From Alitta virens (lineage: Eukaryota > Annelida > Polychaeta > Phyllodocida > Nereididae), in the NCBI GenBank assembly GCA_932294295.1, contig OW028577.1, positions 4,927,001-4,991,000 of the forward strand: a stretch of 64,000 bases of DNA, read 5' to 3'. The notes beneath the pieces were generated by a model. The model was given only the letters and a program-made list of their open reading frames with translations. It was not told where the DNA came from and made no database searches. The translations under genes and the position numbers were made by a program. Below are positions 60,679 to 64,000 of this stretch, one piece after another; positions within the stretch are counted from its first letter, which is position 1, and every line of letters starts with the position of its first letter.

Positions 60679-61289
60679 GTTCACCCACTCACGACATCTC
60701 AGATAATTATGATCAGAGCTGCCGCACTGCTGTGTGAGGTGCATGACACCGATTTAGAAAGACTTTGATTGCAAATGATTTTTTTAAAGTTTGATCCAAA
60801 GTTGTCATGATACAGTGTTCGTCTTGTTGAAGTAACTTTGGGTCAATGGAACATTCTCCATAATAAGTGCAGCCTTTGATTTCAGCTTTTTAGAATGGCT
60901 GCCAAGACAGATGTTAAAAGTATGAATTCAAACATTTTACATCAATATGCTAATATGAATTATATAATTTTATGTAAATCAACAAATGCTATAAGAAGCT
61001 ACAGCATTATATGTCAAAGTGTGGCTGAACTTTAAATTAGGATTGAGTTTTGAGATGCAGTTAGGTAAGGGGTTTGAATCTGCCATCTTCACATAGAATT
61101 ATGTGCAATTGTACATGTACGATCACGCTTATATGCATACGTTTGAGAAGCACTTCAGTCTCACCTTATCAACAGTTTTTTTTTTTACTATTTGTCAGAG
61201 GCAAATGTCATGATGAGACAGCTTGGAAGCCAATCCAGTTTATTCATTCTCCCAATGCCTATGTGTGTTGTCTTATTTGAAGCCGAGAG

Positions 61290-61366
61290 CTGCTGAGAAT
61301 CAGAACCCAGGACCATCGCAGACACTATCCATCAGTGACCAGCACTGTACCATCTAGGCCACCCAC
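61290..61366 (-). mobile_element. tRNA-derived SINE head, minus strand
   Basis: On the minus strand GGGTGGCCTAGATGG is a good A box and GGTTCTGATTC a B box, about 45 bp apart. The sequence does not form a functional tRNA. The body on the lower-coordinate side is not delimited. Confidence 0.55.
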
Positions 61367-61379
61367 CTGAATTATACGC

Positions 61380-63702
61380 AGTTGTAGACTTGGCAAATAG
61401 GATCAAGAGGGTACACATAAAGCGTGTACTGAATGACAGATGAAGTCTAGCCTCCCAAAATATTGCAAATTTCTCCCAGATGGGTTTCAAAGTATGGCTT
61501 GTAGCCTGTCATCCAACTTTCATCATCATTAACCTGTGCCAAAAGTGCTATAAAAAGTCAAAATGATCACCTGCTGGCGTAAATTCATTATATAATTTAG
61601 GAAAGTAAAATTAGAACGCTACTGAAGGATACCAATGATTTCCAAACATCTGCGCAAATTAGAATCGGGACAAGTCGATGCTTTTGTTGTTATTTTCTGT
61701 CATATTTCCCATACAAAGCATGAAGATTGAGGCATGAAATGGACAGAAATGTTAGCAATATAATGTTAACAAAAAGTCATATCTCAGTTTTGTTACTGAT
61801 AAAACACTTTCCTGTAACGAAAATGAGACAAGTTTCCTAGCATATTCATAATTTTTTGCCTTATTTTCATAATTATGGCCATTTGTCAGAGCCAAAGAAA
61901 AATAACAGAAATTGTCATCAAAACAGTTAAACAGATAATTGTAACAGATAAATGTGATCATCCGTTGGAAAGTTATTTTGATAGTCCATTGCACTAACCT
62001 GTTCAATTGGAAATTATGCTTGCTGTCCACAACAGATGACTTGAAAGGTACCAAGCTACCTCTTGACCTTCTGGAAATATTACACATATACACCAAGGTC
62101 AATCAGAACCTAAAGTAAAAATATTAATAATTTGTAGAAAAACTATTAATAATTTGTAGAAAAAATATTAATAATTTTAGAAAAATGTCAACACATTATA
62201 TATTTACTGTGTTATTTGGCATGATCTTGTTCTTTAATCCTACATTGCCCAATGACAAGCTGGGAATATTACAAGTTTTCAAAAGAAACCACTTGGCATG
62301 TTCTACAGAAGCATCTTGCTCCAAATTGAAATTTATTTGAACGCAGTAAGAAACATAAAAAATATGCCCATCGTTCAACGTGAACTTTGCCAAAAATCAG
62401 TCAAACTAAAAAATAGGTCTAAAAACATTTTTAAATTAGAGGTGTAGCAGACAACAGACATGTTCCCTTTCAAAAACTGCATGTCTCCTCGGCCCCTGCC
62501 CTGCTTCAGGAGCTCCATCTCAAAAATGAAGCCCACAGTGTTGGCATTTTACTGGTGTTCTGCCAGTTGTTGCATCAAGGAGCCTCTGTCATCCATTACT
62601 CGCTTTTTGGTTTGTTTCGCGGTGCTAGAAAGAACAAAATTTTGTGGCAAACTTGTCCATGGCAAAACAAGGAGCTCAGTCTTGAATAAGTACACTGAAT
62701 ATAGCCAAGCGAGCATGGCCCTCGATCATTTGCGTCTGAGTTCGCAGAATGAGGCTAACAAATGATTGTTTTTAAGTGCAGAACTGTACATTGGTAGTGA
62801 AATATGGAGAAAGTTTACCATGGAATTAAATCAAAATTTATTGAACATATCACATTCACATTTAAAAATATTATGAAGTCTCCCTGATTAAAAAGCATGT
62901 GCACCGGTCATCAAAATGCTCAATTATAAGAGTACTTCCATGCTACTTGACAACTATTCGTTTAATTGTATCACACTGCAGCTCCTACTGGAACATAATA
63001 AACACAAACATACATACATACCAGTTAGGATTATGTGAATAACATACCAGCTGATGCTAATGGTGGATTTTTCATCATGGGACCACCCAGTCTGCTCTGT
63101 TTGGGTTAGTTACTTATGGCAACATTGCAACAGGAATACCTCGTGAAAATAACTTAGCAGACACAATACTATAACAAAAGACACCAAGAAACAATGAGGA
63201 GAACAACACACTTAGGAGCTGACATTTACACACATCTTTTCCCTATTTGATTATTATCGCTGTTATTACGTAGAATAGTCTTTCAAACGTTTCTTCTTCT
63301 TTCGCGACATCATGAGGGATTTTGTCAAACAAACTGTTTACTGCTAAACTGTTTTGATTAAGTCTTGGTTACGTCAGAGAGGCTTTTACAATACTATCTT
63401 GTTTGGTTTGGGTATTGTTTTGTTTCATTAGAAAATGAAACGTGTAATTTATAGTGCAAACACAGGAGAAAATTGTGACATCATGCTCTTAGAATCAAGA
63501 GAAAATTGAAGAGTGATTCTTCGTAATTGTTACAACGATAATAATTTCATGTCAATTGCAAAAATGTGTACTTAATAAGCATCACTTATACAGCAAGTGA
63601 GGCTCCTTCTTTCATTATAGTTACCCAACGAGAAGAAACATTTTTATTGTGCAAAAGCGAAGATGTCCTGATGAGTAAAAACTTGTTTTCTTTTGTTTAC
63701 AG
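61380..63702 (+). other. Non-coding stretch before the DAPK-like exon
   Basis: No kinase exon is visible between 59268 and 63702. Frames of 100-116 codons (61752-62102 minus; 62460-62765 plus) show no recognisable motif. This matters for assigning the 63703 exon to the same gene. Confidence 0.6.
62123..62185. repeat. 22-bp tandem repeat, three copies
   Basis: ATTAATAATTTGTAGAAAAA-type units start at 62123, 62145 and 62167. Confidence 0.85.
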
Positions 63703-63792
63703 CCTACTGAAGATGAACAGGAGGTTAAAAGGAGACATTCTGTCATCAACACTGAAAATCTCGCCTCGTTTGTGGCCCGCAAACGTTGGAAG
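63703..63792 (+). CDS. Alternative exon: DAPK-type calmodulin autoregulatory segment
   Basis: Acceptor TTTTGTTTACAG, donor GTAAGA, 30 codons, phase 0 at both ends. It encodes PTEDEQEV, then KRRHSVINTENL and ASFVARKRWK. This matches the segment after the kinase domain of DAPK1/DAPK2, with an RRxSxxN motif whose Ser corresponds to the known autophosphorylation site and a basic RKRWK calmodulin-binding end. Joined after exon E it gives the same kinase-to-autoregulatory spacing as DAPKs. The donor shows that further exons lie beyond the window. It could instead belong to a separate downstream gene, but no other kinase exons precede it. Confidence 0.8.
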
Positions 63793-64000
63793 GTAAGAAA
63801 CATGTTGCTTGATGTTCATTTTTCGACTTAACTGAACTTGAAAATAGCCTTTTTTTACCCCCCAAATAATAAATTTCAATTGTATGCTATTTTAATAATG
63901 TTTCAGTTTCGGGTTATGTACAGAATTGTGACTAATATTCTTAGGAAAGCAAATTTTTGGCAGAAAATGAAAAATTTTCACTTGGAAAAAGGGTTCCAGA

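Noticed and set aside
59268..63702. A separate DAPK gene beginning after the STK17-like gene
   Set aside because: No kinase exon is visible in this interval, so the autoregulatory exon would lack its kinase domain unless it joins exon E. Not excluded absolutely, because the interval was read by eye.

Overview
This is AT-rich, gene-poor animal DNA. It has large introns with GT/AG splice sites, tRNA-derived SINEs, short inverted-repeat (MITE-like) transposons, minisatellites and one nearly intact Ty3/gypsy LTR retrotransposon. The conserved kinase gene and the repeat types fit an invertebrate metazoan, perhaps a marine deuterostome or lophotrochozoan. I cannot name the species from sequence alone.

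Layout. 1-10046: non-coding, with one palindromic MITE (1001-1141), a GATA microsatellite and one unrecognised 170-codon ORF (9185-9697). 10047-19832: a complete 9.8-kb Ty3/gypsy element. It has 218-bp LTRs that look identical, a 4-bp target duplication (GAAC), a tRNA-Lys-type primer site, gag, protease-RT-RNase H in the -1 frame, an integrase ORF in a further frame that lacks part of its N-terminal zinc-binding region, a third ORF encoding two C2H2 zinc fingers plus a coiled coil, and a polypurine tract. 20012-21107: a second foldback MITE and a 520-bp tandem duplication whose edge lies in the MITE hairpin. 21608-52800: intergenic or intronic DNA holding tandem arrays (33 bp, 51 bp, 35 bp), several SINEs, MITEs, and a dispersed GGTGGTCTTAATTGTGAGG-like motif concentrated at 30-46 kb.

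53083-63792: the C-lobe and tail of a death-associated-protein-kinase family gene on the + strand. Five kinase exons (HLDLKPEN catalytic loop, DFG, APE) look most like STK17/DRAK. The fifth ends at a phase-0 junction just after the final Trp-Ile-Gln of the kinase domain. Two different phase-0 exons could follow. One (58815-59267) is an acidic, KEN-containing tail with its own stop and polyadenylation signals. The other (63703-63792) encodes a peptide strongly resembling the Ca2+/calmodulin autoregulatory segment of DAPK1/DAPK2. No second set of kinase exons lies between them, so one gene may produce both a DRAK-like and a DAPK-like kinase. The N-lobe exons were not found and are probably small exons upstream that I could not recognise, or lie outside the window.

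The kinase locus and the retrotransposon are the two functional blocks. Everything else I can support is repetitive or non-coding DNA.
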